A DNA stretch of 64,000 nucleotides from Rutidosis leptorrhynchoides (Eukaryota; Streptophyta; Magnoliopsida; Asterales; Asteraceae), in assembly GCF_046630445.1 (NCBI RefSeq), contig NC_092340.1, positions 23,014,001 through 23,078,000 on the forward strand, in the 5' to 3' direction. Both the position numbers and the translations under genes were made by a program. Every line of letters starts with the position of its first letter. The first letter of the stretch is position 1. Below, in pieces: positions 1-12,000 of the stretch. Under the pieces are notes generated by a model. That model was given only the letters and a program-made list of their open reading frames with translations, was not told the origin of the DNA and searched no databases.

Positions 1-586
1 CAAGTGAGTTGTGAATGAAAAATGGAAGCCAAAACACCACTAAATGTGGCCAAGGATTTCGGCATTCTGCAGCAAAAAAGGGAAGAGGTTTTGTTTGATG
101 GTTATTTGCAAGTAAAGAGGTTAAAAGTTGGTTAAAAGGGTTGTTTACATGGGGATAATGAGCAAACTAGATTCCTTTAAGTAATAACTAACTAGTTACA
201 CTTAAGTTTGATACTTGCAAGTCTTAATGGGCTAATTAAGTCCAACTAATAAGTAGGGTGGGCTCTCATAAGTCCATGTACATGTATAAAGCCCAAGTTG
301 TATGCAAGTAACAAGTAAGTCCACTAAAAGTCCAACATAAGCCCAAGTAACTAACTAATAGCTTTAGTTAATTAAAATGATTAATAAAATTAATCATGAA
401 TGTAAATAATATCTTAAAATATTATTCGTGCACGTTCCGGGTGTCACAAAGACGTTTCGGGCATTTAAAGTTCAAGTACGGGCAATTAAAGCAACATGTA
501 AATGTAATAACATACATTCGATTAATCACACGTATTAATAATAATAATTATTAATAAATAACGTTGTAAAAACCAGGGTCGTTACA
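1..586 (-). mobile_element. Partial gypsy-type LTR, cut by the window edge
   Basis: Read on the minus strand the segment opens with TGTAACGACCCTGG at 586, a common start for plant gypsy LTRs. At 587 the sequence changes abruptly into the copia coding frame of Cop-1, whose reading frame meets a stop only inside this LTR (582-584). The LTR continues past the left edge, so its other end, its target duplication and its internal region cannot be seen. No coding sequence is visible in it. It could be a solo LTR or one end of a full element inserted into Cop-1. Confidence 0.65.
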
Positions 587-1499
587 GCGGCTCTAACACA
601 GACCAGCCGTACTTGAACTCTTTTCGGATCTTAAACTGCATCCACTGTCCCCAACCGTCAGTATCATGATAAAGCCGTGTTAATCTTGCCAGTTCCATCA
701 TCTCAAAATATGGAAGTGTTTTAATATCAACAACATGTTTAAAATAATCTACTCCATTCTCCCTACCAGACCGTCTTAGTCCGCTGGTTTCAATGATGTC
801 ATCTGTATTAGTTAGTAAAGGATCCACAGTAACTGTTTGTATGGGTTCCACATCTTGAAGTGGTTCTTCCAACACAGTTCTATTAGGTTCCTCCTCTACC
901 AAGTCCTCGTATAATTCATTCAGATAAACTTCCTCCCCCTCAGACTGTAAGGTCGATTCCTCTAATGCTGGAACTGAATCCCCTGAGTCCGAGTCATCAT
1001 CATTAGTCCATGTCACTGGTGCTGTATTATCTGTTATTTTAGGCAATTGAGATTGCATACGCACATCAGACATACGTTCAGCAGAGAGACGCATGTTATA
1101 CATCATTTGTGCAGCTATCTCTTCATCATCAGAGTCATCCTCTGGAAGCTTGAATGAATCAAACAACTTATCATAATCAAACTGCCATGTGTACCCTTTT
1201 CCGGATGGAATTGCTGCATGTCTTTGAATATCAATTTCGGTACATTCTTCAACACATCGTGATTCCAAATTGTACACTCGTTTGCACGCATTCCCATAAC
1301 CCAAGAACCTACCTGTAACAACTTTCGGATTGAATTTCCCACCTGAATATCTAACCATTATAGTACAAAGAGATCCAAATAGTTCAAGATGTTTAATGTG
1401 AGGTTTTATTTTCAGAAGCAGCTCATAACATGTCTTGCCATGACGTTTCACAACAAGCACTCTATTCATCGTATAACATGCATTCAAAACTGCCTCACT
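587..1499 (-). pseudogene. Cop-1 pol: region after the integrase core
   Basis: This continues the integrase frame after a single stop (TAG, 1500-1502). The start of the segment matches the usual copia stretch after the integrase core (residues near ACYTMNRVLVVKRHGKTCYE), followed by the conserved LFGS and GRFLGYG motifs and a long acidic linker before RT. The stop sits where copia integrases normally have Trp, which fits a TGG-to-TAG change. The frame is cut at 587 by the LTR that occupies 1-586, so no RT is present in the window. Confidence 0.8.
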
Positions 1500-2456
1500 C
1501 TAAAAGGTACCTGGTAATTCTGAGTCAGCCAGCATGGTCCTAGCAGTCTCAATTAGAGTACGATTCTTTCTTTTAGCAACACCATTCATCTGCGGAGTAT
1601 AAGGTGAACTGAATTGTTGTTGAATTCCTCTTTCATTACAATATTCTTCCATTTTCTTATTTTTAAACTCTGTCCCATTATCTGTCCGGATCCTACGAAC
1701 CCTCAATTTGTACAACATTTCAAGCCTCGTGATCAGTAACTTGATTTGTTCGAAAGTACCAGCTTTACTTTTTAGCATCACAACCCACGTAAACCGTGAG
1801 TATTCATCAGTAACCACTAAGCAATAGAAGTGTCCAGTAATACTCTTCTTGTTAACTGGACCGAAGAGGTCCATATGAAGCATCTCAAGAGGAGTATCAA
1901 TGGAATGATGTTTCTTAGCCTTATGTGATTTCTTAGCTTGCTTCCCCTTCTTACACGGTACGCAACCATCAGGAGCTTGAAACCCTTTAACATTTACCCC
2001 TTCGACTAAGCAATTGTGAGCTAAATGGTTCATTTTCCTGAAACTCAAGTGACCCATCCTCTTATGCCATAACATTGACTCTTGCTCAGAAGCTCTGGAC
2101 ACAAAAGCTTGATGCCCTGTAGCTGCGTTCACATAAGCCTTTGACATATCCAAAATGTACAAGTCTTGACATCTAGGTGCCGTCATAAGAATCATATCAT
2201 CTGGAACTTTATAGTCTTTTCTCATGATATAACACTGCTGTTCATCAAATAAAACTTTGTGCCTCTTGTCACACACTTGAGAGACTGACAGCAGGTTATT
2301 GGACATTTCCTTTACATAGCTCATTTTGTCAAAACTGACCGAAGAATTTGAAATCATCCCTTGAGCAGTTATAAACCCTCCTTGATCACCAGCAAAAGAA
2401 ATAGGTCCACCCTTAACAGATCTAACATCATTCAACAGAGACATGTTTCCTGTCAT
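1500..2456 (-). pseudogene. Cop-1 pol: end of protease region, GAG-pre-integrase and integrase core
   Basis: A 318-codon frame. After a linker downstream of the protease come the GAG-pre-integrase segment (LWHKRMGHLSFRKMN), the HHCC zinc-binding part (CVPCKKGKQ), and the integrase core with HMDLFGP, the second acidic residue in RTDNGTEF and the third region near the end. Integrase would insert the cDNA copy into the host genome. The frame ends in a TAG at a normally conserved Trp codon, so the chain is truncated. A protease DSG motif is not clearly visible because this frame starts after it. Confidence 0.85.
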
Positions 2457-2660
2457 GTGCCTGGACGCCCCACTATCAACAATCCAAGTGTTTTTGTTTG
2501 GACTGTAGGCGACCTGCTCAAATAAAAAGAAAAATGATTAGTTTGAGGGGGATACCCATGCCTTTTCGGCAATGGGTTTCCCATTTACAATAATAGCCAT
2601 TTCATTTTCCTTGAACGTGGTACCTGAACCACTAGCCCCATTAGAACCCTCCTTTGTCAC

Positions 2661-5110
2661 CTACATTTGGTTCTTATGTAAAGGTTTCTTAAAATAAACA
2701 TTATCCTGTTTAACCTTTTTACTGTTTTCAATCGTGGAGTGGTTCTCATAAATCACGTGTTGACTTGACCCATGAGAGTTAGGTCTAGACGACATCTGAC
2801 TCTTAGGAGGAGTTGTTGATCGAAATTTTTGAAACCTTTTAGGAGGACTCAGCTCAATCCTCCTTATGGGTGCTACAAATCGTTTAGAACAATGAACCGC
2901 CTTATGCCCTCCCAACCCGCAATGCAAACATGTACGCACAGTTTCAATTTTATCATCCCTAAAATAGGAATTGAAGCTAGGTCTACGAGCAGGTGGAGAT
3001 CTATTTCTAAAATTTCTGGGTGGGGATCTCCTGTCTACAGGAGATCACTCGGGAGTTCTATCAGGAGACCGTTTTGGTGGAGGAACATACTTTGATTGCA
3101 AATTTTCAGCAGGTTTCAAGAAGTCCTCCTCCTCAAAATTAGGACCTTTAACAAATTTAATTGGCGATCGGTTCCTAATCTTGATTGGTCTCTGATTTGT
3201 CGGGTTTTTCAGAATTTTAACAGTTTCAAGGTTAGGTTTTACTACATTTTTCAGTCTTTTCTACTCATGCACTATGAGTCTCAGATGTACCTATCCCGTT
3301 ACCCTTATCTTGTTGGGTCGGTTGAATGGGAACATAATCTTCCTCGAACTGTTTCTCCGGAGGTGGGAAACTATAGTCATGCTCAAATGGAGGAGGGCAC
3401 TGTTTATAATCACCACTAGTTTCTTTTCCTCCAACATTCTGACTATACTCTAGGACAAACGCAGATCTCTTGTAAATATAGGCCTTTTCCTTTTCAGTTT
3501 CAAAACTGATCTTAAAGGATTCCTTTTCTCTCTTAAGCTCATCTATCTCCTTAATCTGCCTCAATATGGTCTGAGTATTTAACAACACATTCGACTTTAA
3601 ATCGGTCACCTGATCGTCTAATGTCTTAATTATGTCCTTAAACTCTTTATCTCTATTCTTAAAATACAGATTATCCTCATATTGATTCTTAAGAACTTGA
3701 TAAGCCTTTTTAAGGTCATCTATTTCTCAATTTAAAGCAACACAATTATTACAGTTTAGGCAAATATCAAACAACCTTTTGACCTGATCCTCTAGAGTTA
3801 CACATCTATTGCATATTTTAACAGACTTCCTAAGTTCATGCAATTGCAAGTCTAAGCTAACACAATTTTTACAAACCGGATTAGTTTCAGGTGTTACCTT
3901 AGAGTTATTTGAAGAGTCTGCCATGAACGCATAGAGATGCGGAGCTTCCTTTTTGACTTCATCAGACTCAGATTCGGATTCTGATTCTGACTCTGAGCTT
4001 GAGCTATCTGAACCAAGATCCAAATTGACCATCTCCTTCTTATTCAATGTCTTCATCCTTACAGATGTTGAGTTGCACATCAAAGACTGACTAACATATA
4101 CACAAGATTTCGTTGAGTCATCATCTGAAGAGGATGACTCACTGTCTGTCCAAATGTCCCCTTCACTGTGAATGGCCCACTTAAACTTCTCTTCCATCCT
4201 CTTGTTTACATACCCTCGACGCAAGTAATTTGCTGTCAATCCTATCTTCCATTCTGCATCCTAAGCATTTGCATTGTTTATCTCTTCCAACGCAACCCAT
4301 ATTTTCTCTCTCAACCTTTTCTCTTGCTTCCTCTTCCTTAGTCATCTGAATCCTAACTACATTAGCATGACAGTCGTAAGCATCAGTCACATCGAAGGAC
4401 CAATCATAGGACTCATCATCATAAGTAACTGCTAAAGCCTTCGATGATTCATCCATAATGGGAACATTTACAGTATTCTTCGATTCACGCTTCTGATTAT
4501 GAAATGGGTTATGAAATCCTTGTTGCTTTGGTTTAGTGCAGTTTCGCTTGAAATGACCCAACTCTTGACAGTTATGACACTTTACTTTGTTCATGTCAAA
4601 ACCAAACTTGGTGTTCTTACTCACACCCAAGTGTGTCTCCCCGGTCTTTTCAATGTATCTTTTCGCCCTACGAATCACATTTACCATAGCCCATAGAATA
4701 TCCATTTTCTCCATCTCGTTCTCGTCTATCTGATCGTAGTCTTCCTATTCCAAATGACTATTACCAATTCTCCCATGCAACAAATCATTGTAAGAATTTA
4801 CTACCATCGAGACTAATGCCATATCCTCCTCAACTCCTTTTATCGTACGCAAGCGAATATTCTCTGTTCTCAAAACCTCAGTGCTTGCCCCCTTGGTTGA
4901 AGTTGTCTGATACATAACACTTTGAGGTGCAGGAGTGACATAACTTGATGTTATATTCTCAGTATTTGAGGTAAAAGATGTCTGTGGCTGGGCGTGTTTC
5001 ACTTCAGATGAACCTATTTCTGGAGCCTTATATTTCACTGAATTCTGAACAGTCTCCAACCTCTTCAATCTCTCTTGAAATTCTAGCTCCTTTGCCTGAA
5101 GCTTAGTAAC
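2661..5110 (-). pseudogene. Cop-1 gag, 3' part: coiled coils, acidic tract and two zinc knuckles
   Basis: This is the part of gag downstream (minus strand) of the Sire-1 insertion, read in at least three frame segments: 4745-5110, then 4181-4744, then 3265-4239, then 2661-2939. A first CCHC knuckle (CHNCQELGHFKRNC) lies near 4540-4585 and a second (CLHCGLGGHKAVHC) near 2890-2935. Between them are a Ser/Glu repeat tract near 3960-4020 and a predicted coiled coil with repeated CxxC pairs. In-frame stops at 4745-4747 and 3727-3729 each fit a C-to-T change, and frameshifts near 4240 and 3000-3260 break it further. Gag would form the particle and bind RNA. Confidence 0.75.
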
Positions 5111-5115
5111 AAACG

Positions 5116-6783
5116 TGTAAGTAACTAGAGGGGGGGAGGGGGTGGTGAATAGTTACTTAGTCGATTTTTAAAAATTTTCTTGGCGATTTGTTGAACTTAA
5201 ACTTGATATAGTGTGATTTGAAATGTTTATTCTCTAACAATGCTAGCAATACAAATATATGTTAAATTGTAAATAAAAAATAAGGGAAGAGAGAACAAAC
5301 ACAACGATTTATAGTGGTTCGGGAAGATGTTAACTAAACTTCCTTAATCCACTCCTCAATTCTACGAATTGAGATTTTTCTTAACTATGATACTTCAAAC
5401 TCGGTGGAGTGTCCGGATACAACACTAGTACTTCGATAAGCCGCACCTTGTGAACTCTTACGTCCCTTTGAAGACTTTACAAACACCTATAGCTCTTACC
5501 ACAAGATCCTAATGAACTTATACTAGTGAAAACACAACTATCCTCTAGATCCCTTTAAGAAGATAGTTTACAAGTAAACTTACAACTTTAAGCTTACAAA
5601 TACTCTTGCTAGAATCACTCTAAAAGATTACAAATTAAGTATAAGAATGATATCAGTAAGTATGAGAAAATATGAGTGCAAGAGGTGAGTCTTCAAATGC
5701 TTCAAGGCTTGACTTTTATAGGAAAGAGAAATCTGCCTGGAAGTCATACGGCTTACTGTACGGTCGACCGTGGTTCGACCGTGTACCTCTGACATCTGAT
5801 TCTTATGGCTGTTTTTGTCCTTTGAAAATTGTCATTTTCCCTTGTTGAATAGCTATAACTAAAGGCCAATTAGTTCTGAAATAATCCTCATTACCTTTTA
5901 TGTTTTGGACATAATCTTGGAAGTTGACATATCCATTAAAGAAGAAAGTCTTTAATCTTTGACCATTTTTCATTGATTACCAAAAGAGGTAATTGCAGAT
6001 TTTTGTCTCATGACAAACTATTATCTTCCAAAATCTTCATCAACCTTTCTTAATCACTTGTCATTTAGGTTATGGGAGTTTCTTGCCTTTTAGAACATTG
6101 TTACAACTTAAATGAACTAGTTTGAGTCTAGTTCGAACATAATGATTCTTGTTACATCTTGATTAGACTTGAGCTAATTACATTTTCATACAAATAATGA
6201 TACATAAAATCAATGGGAGAGCAACTATTTAATTGAGACTTTAATGACCATTATCAGTATGTTTAAATGACACTATGATAAAGAGATATGACACTTGAGT
6301 GTTTTAGCCTAAATCAAGCTTAAAATGTCATTAAGATGTCATTAGGTGTGATTAGTAAAAATTAACATCTTTTGGTTCAAAACTCTTTTGAGATCAAAAA
6401 GGGCAACTATTATAAGTATGTTAAAAAAAGTTTTGTAAATTATAGATGCCAGAAACTAGTCAAACTTTATTTGGTCAAGATTGGTAACAGAGAAAACTGC
6501 GGTCGTGCTGCGGTCGTCCGTGAGGTCAGCCGTGGGTTTGCAGTTTTAGAAGAGCTTGAACTCGTTGATGCAGGACACACACAGTTGACGTCACGGTCGA
6601 CCGTGGTGCAGCCGTGTAGCATTTTTTCCAAGATGATTTCTTAAGTATTGGTCTTTTGCTAGAGATAGTTTAGGCTCATGAACTCATGTCGTCCTACATA
6701 TGATTTAAATACTTAGTTCTTGTGTGTCATCATCAAAACAAAGTGATTAACTTTTGAATATTATGCTTGAATCTTAACCAACA
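5116..6783 (-). repeat. Sire-1 3' LTR
   Basis: This aligns along its length with 21567-23216. It starts (plus strand) TGTAAGTAACTAG and ends CTTAACCAACA. Differences from the 5' LTR include substitutions, a longer G run near 5131-5143, and one extra palindrome half-unit near 5772-5782. It contains the palindrome ACGGTCGACCGT at 5760-5771 and 6593-6604. No genes are present. Confidence 0.9.
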
Positions 6784-7405
6784 TTCTCCCCCTTTTTGAT
6801 GATGACAAACATATGAGTAAGTATTAACTATGTAAGTCGACATAAGTGTTAACATCACTTACCATACACTTTCTCCCCCTTTTGTTGAAGCAAAAAGGTT
6901 AGTCCCACTTGGAACTAAGCGCGCCCTAGAGTAATGCTCCCCCCTTAAATTGTACACACTTATCAATTGTTCTTATTAATAAAATATGTAACATCCTCAA
7001 TCAGGCCTAGATGTAAGATTACTAGATTGCCCTTAAGTTTGTATTGTGTTACTATGTGCTTTTATTTTTATTTAATATTTATTATTAAATAATGATGTGG
7101 TTAGGACCAGTTTGTGACAAGGGTCACAGAACAGGTTTGTTTACTTAATTTGGACTCTGTTTGGGTTGCCAAATGACGTACGAAAGATATCAGATAACTG
7201 ATAAATACCCGTGTATCGCACAGTGTGGGAATTAAACTCACTTTAGATGACTTCGGCAGTCTCTCTCTTGCATTTTCCAGATCCTTCCCAAAACACTCTC
7301 GTACCTTCCCTTCCACCTACAATCAAACCCTAATCCTTAAACATTGATCTTGAGCTCAAATTGGTGTTAGAATTGTGGTTGTTATCATTTACTGAGTCTA
7401 TCAAG

Positions 7406-8074
7406 GTAAGTAACATGTGTTTTTGTGTTCAATTCGTTGTTAAATTCATAGTTTTGTGTGAGTTTTGTAAAAAGCTTGAATTTGTGTCAAAACAAGTGAT
7501 TTAAGTGTTGTTATGGTCAAATTGTTGTGGGTTTTGAGTCTATAACAAGTAGTGAACAAGTTGTGGTCGATTTTGGTGTTTAAAACGAGCTCTAGATCGA
7601 GATTTGAGGATTTCATCGTGAAGTCCATAGCCTTTGTTCAGTTTCTGATGAAGATGAACACACTCGGCCGACTGTCGGTCGACAGTCGACCGACTGAGGG
7701 TTGAACCGGCCGATTGACGGAGACAACCGATCGACTGTTGAGTGAACCGACCGACTGAGATTTACCTTCGGCCGATTGATGTAATACCGAATGAATCGAC
7801 CGACTGGGAAGGTCAGTCGACCGACTGTGTCGACAGTCGACCGACTGTAAGAGTCAGTCGACCGACTGAGTGTCCAGGGCAGAATATTTTACCTAAGTGT
7901 TGATTTTTAGCCGTTATGCTGCCCGTTTGTATTTTGATGTTCAGGATGTAAATTTTAAAAGTGCACAAGTGTTAAGCAAAAATTTTTAGCGGATACTTTT
8001 TCTGACAAAAATTTCTGTATTGTGTTATTTGATGTTAATGGACAAAAACTAACTTGTGTATATGTCTTTCTCAG
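7406..8074 (+). other. Putative intron inside the Tek-A 5' LTR leader
   Basis: A strong donor-like sequence (AAG then GTAAGTAA) at 7403-7413 and an acceptor-like pyrimidine stretch ending TTTCTCAG at 8074 frame 669 bp that includes the palindrome array. The 3' LTR copy has the same signals at 14240 and 14908. The related solo LTR has AAG/GTAAAC at 29359 and ATTCTCAG at 30165, Tek-B has AAG/GTAATA at 33889 and TTATTCTCAG at 35663, and Tek-C has the acceptor-like stretch. Splicing is inferred from sequence only. Confidence 0.4.
7664..7868 (+). repeat. Array of ten CG-rich palindromic motifs at 20-21-bp spacing
   Basis: Variants of TCGACCGACTG, often extended to the near-palindrome CAGTCGACCGACTG, start at about 7664, 7686, 7706, 7727, 7747, 7768, 7796, 7817, 7837 and 7858. 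Steps are 20-22 bp except for one of 28. The spacers differ in sequence, so this is not a simple satellite: motif and spacing are kept while the intervening bases vary. The copy in the 3' LTR lies at about 14497-14702. Confidence 0.8.
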
Positions 8075-8365
8075 GAGAAAAGGAGAAAGAGAAGGTTCAG
8101 TGATTAGATAGCTGAATACCTTCTCGTTTGCTGGTAATCGGTGAGTGAGACTAACTGGAGAATATAGTATATAGAAGCATGTTATATTATGATTGCCATG
8201 CTTGTTAGATATACTTATTGTTGTGGTTAGTTAGTACTTGTGATGACTGCATGTTAGTTGATGCTTGTCTGCTGGAGCCCAGTGCGTCCCTATTGTGTGG
8301 TAGCCTCGGTAGGAGAGATCAACCCGTGGGTTGGGTTCCTCTGTGGTAGCCTAGACAGCCGTGGT

Positions 8366-8414
8366 GTATATATATGTGAATGACGCGTCCGTCGCGTGTG
8401 GATTATGTATATAC
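8366..8414 (+). other. Two-stem hairpin in the Tek-A LTR
   Basis: The outer stem is GTATATA (8366-8372) with TATATAC (8408-8414). The inner stem is ACGCG (8383-8387) with CGCGT (8393-8397). The internal loop carries TGAAT on one side and TGGAT on the other. The solo LTR at 28932-30977 has the same plan with different paired bases (30524-30564), which supports a selected RNA or DNA structure. Confidence 0.6.
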
Positions 8415-9082
8415 ATACGGTGGTGGAGGAACTTTTGGTAAGCCCCAGTCCGATCAGCTGGTGGTTAATTGTTTGGCCGAGCCACCAGAGTCTCTATAGA
8501 CAGCACTTGGGTGATGTTTGTGTGTTAGACTGTGTGACATGATTAGTATAACACTTGTGTATGCTATGGCCTGTAGTTAGTCGTACTCACTTAGCTTCGT
8601 GCTAATTCCCCTCCATCTCCTCCCTGCAGGTTGATAGCTTTTGTAGATAGTGCTTTTGGGAGAAGACGGGCATGGTGCTGTTATGTTTGACAATGAAGAA
8701 ACTCTTATGTGTCTTTTCTGTTAAAAACTGATTTTGTTATAATGTCACGTGACACCAGTTGTATTAGTTTAATATTAACTGTCAAGTGATTTGAATATGT
8801 AATTAAATATGTTTATGTTATTGCAAAAGTTTATTTAATATTAATGCTTCCGCCGTGTATTTTAAAAAAAAAAATCCAGTGGTGTCACAAGTTGGCATCA
8901 GAGCTGAGTTTGGCCGCATGTGCATTGTGATCGACATGTCATGTTCCCAAACTTAGAAGTGTCATGTCAAACATAACATGCTGGGGATGGGTTAAGTGAG
9001 TATTAGGATAGGATATGTGTTAGTTGTTAGTACTAACAGAATTTATACTAAGCTTTGGTGTGAGTGTTGTGGTAGTGCAGTA

Positions 9083-12000
9083 ATGGCAGATAATGAAGCA
9101 AACGCTACTGGCCCTACTGTCCCTGGAACTGGTACTTTTAGAGCCCCTGACGAAGATGGACATGTGTCTTCAGAAGAAGAAACTTCTCAAGAAGTAATAG
9201 AACTTCAAAGTCGGTTATTAGAAGCTCAAGAGAAAATCAAAGAATTAGAACAAGAACGGGCGCAATGGAACCCTAATACCACTGCGTTAAATACAACCTT
9301 TCCTCCTAACTTTTATAATCAAGCCGGTGGCAGTTCTCAGTCACAATTTCCACAAAATACATATCAAAACTATCAAATGCCATTTTCGTTTAACCAGACT
9401 TTTCCTAATCAAATGATGTACCCATTTCAAGTCCCTGAGACAAGAAGGAAGTGTAGCTATAAACAGTTTATGGACTGCAAACCCCCTGAGTACAGTGGTC
9501 ACCCAAACCCTACAGCGACGCTCAATTGGTTAAGAGAAGTGGAACAAGCATTAGAAGCATGTTTCTATGAGCCTGAATCTATGGTACTGTTTGCAAGTAG
9601 GCTTCTCAAGGGTGAAGCAATGGAATGGTGAGACTCTATCACTGCATATTTACCCAAAGAACGGATCAGTCAGATAACTTGGGAACAGTTCGCTGCTAAG
9701 GTTCGTGAGCAGTATTGTTCTGAGTATGAGATATAAAGATTGAAAACCGAGTTTCTGAGTATGAAGATGACAGAAAGTATGACGATTGATGAGGTTTTCA
9801 GAGATTTCACGTCTAAGCTAAGGTTCGTTTAACAATGGGTACCGACTGAGAAGGATAATATCCAGCATTTTATGCGGGTGATTAAGCCAGAATATAGAAC
9901 AGTTGCGAGATTTGCAACAACCTTGGCGCAGGCTCATGAGATGGCTAAAGTTACAAAAGGTGATATAATGGCAGCGAAAAGAGAAAGTTCAAAAAGTGGA
10001 TCTTTTGGGGGAAAATCAGAAGGTCAAACTGGTAGTCAGTCTACTCAACAGTTAAGTAAGCAATCGGGATTTCGTGGTAAGAAGTCAGGTGGGTTTAAAC
10101 AGAAAAGTAAATCTGGTATGAGTGGATTGGGTTCTAGTCAGACTGGTTAGTGCAATGTTTGTAAGTCAACCCATGTCGGTCCGTGTTCTCCAATGACCAG
10201 AAGGTGTTTGAAATGTGGAGTGTTAGGTCATGAATCAACAACTTGTTCTTTTAAGTCTAATGTTTGTTGGAGTTGCCATCAAGAGGGGCATAGATCAGCA
10301 AATTGTCCATCTGCGTCAAGATCCGGTTCTGGGGCAGGGTCAGGAGCAAGGTCAGTTACTTCTGGGGGATCTTCTGCTTCTACTGCCGGGCAGAAGAGAA
10401 AGAATCCTCCAACAGCAGAGGCAAGGGCGTTTCAGATGATGGTAGACGCTGCAACCGCTACCGATGACGTCATTACCGGTATGTTCTTGGTTAATTCCTT
10501 TCCAGCTCGTGTGTTATTTGATTCTGGAGCAAATTGTTCTTTTATGTCCTTAGGCTTCTGTGATAAGTTGAAGTTGCCTGTTAGGATGTTAGATGAGCCT
10601 TTGGGAATAGAAGTAGCTGATGGTAAAATGGTTCCATGCACATCATCTGTGTCGGGAATTACCATCGAAATTGACGGCCATTCCTTTCCTTTAACTTGTT
10701 TGTTGATGCCTATACCTAGCTTTGATGTAGTCATAGGTATGAATTGGTTAAGAGCTAATAGGGCTAATATTAAGTGTGATAAGAAGATGACTTCTTTCCG
10801 TTTGGCCGATGGATCCCGAGTGATAGCTAGGGGAGAGCGCAGTGGATTTAACTTCCCTATGGTTTCCCTAATGAAAGTTCAGAAGGCAATATCGAAAGGG
10901 TGTGATTCATTCTTAGCCTACGTGATCGATGTTAAGAAAGAAAAGAAGCAGGTGACCGATATTCCTGTTGTGTCAGAATTTCCCGAAGTGTTTCCAGATG
11001 ATCTACCAGGGTTACCTCCAGTACATGAAGTAGAGTATAAAATTGATTTGGTTCCAGGTGCTACACCAGTTGCAAAAGCTCCTTACAGATTAGCTCCGTC
11101 AGAAATCCGAGAAATGATGTCTCAGATTTAGGAACTGTTAGATAAGGGGTTTATCCGACCAAGTTCTTCACCGTGGGGTACTCCTGTTTTGTTTGTGAAA
11201 AAGAAAGATGGGTCGCTTCGTATGTGTATAGATTACCGCGACTTAAATAAGAGAACAATCAAGAATAAGTATCTGTTACTAAGAATAGATGACTTATTTG
11301 ATCAGTTACAGGGTGCTTCCTACTTTTCAAAGATTGATTTACGTTCAGGGTATCATCAGGTACGTGTTTCAGAGAACGATATACCGAAAACAGCGTTTAG
11401 AACTAGATATGGTCATTATGAATTTTTAGTTATGCCATTTGGGTTAACAAACGCGCCAGCAGTGTTTATGGATCTCATGAACAGGGTGTGTCGTCAGTAT
11501 CTTGATAAGTTTGTGATTATCTTCATAGATGATATCTTGATATATTCGAAAATCGAGAAAGATCATGCTACGCATCCGACGTTGGTGTTAGAGCTTCTGA
11601 AACAGGAACAGTTGTACGCTAAGTTCTCCAAGTGTGAATTTTGGCTACGGGAAGTACAGTTTCTGGGTCATGTGATTTGTGAACAGGGTATTAAAGTAGA
11701 TCAGTCTAAGATAGAGGCCGTAATGAATTGGAACTCACCGAAAACGTCGACAGAAATTAAGAGTTTTCTGGGTTTAGCAGGTTATTACCGCCGATTTATC
11801 AAAGACTTCTCTAAAATAGCAGGTTCGTTGAATAAGTTAACTAGAAAAGATGTAGCCTTTCGATGGACTGATGAACAAGAAAAGGCTTTTCAGACTCTCA
11901 AACAGTTGTTATGTCAAGCGCCGGTTTTAGCTTTACCAGAGGGAACAGAAGATTTTGTGGTCTACTGTGATGCGTCATGTGCATGTCTGGGTTACATTTT

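Larger units (their letters stand above)
6987..8889 (+). repeat. Tek-A 5' LTR
   Basis: An LTR with a possible TATA-like start region near 7200, an A run before its end (about 8864-8873) and terminal TG...CA. It holds the inverted repeat GTGACAAGGGTCAC near 7115, the palindrome array at 7664-7868, intron-like signals at 7406 and 8074, and a two-stem hairpin at 8366-8414. The inverted repeat, intron-like signals and hairpin have counterparts in the related solo LTR at 28932-30977. Confidence 0.95.

Noticed and set aside
7664..7868. Possible CRISPR array, because of regular repeats
   Set aside because: Repeats are about 11-14 bp and spacers about 7-9 bp, inside a eukaryotic LTR, and they are duplicated in the second LTR.
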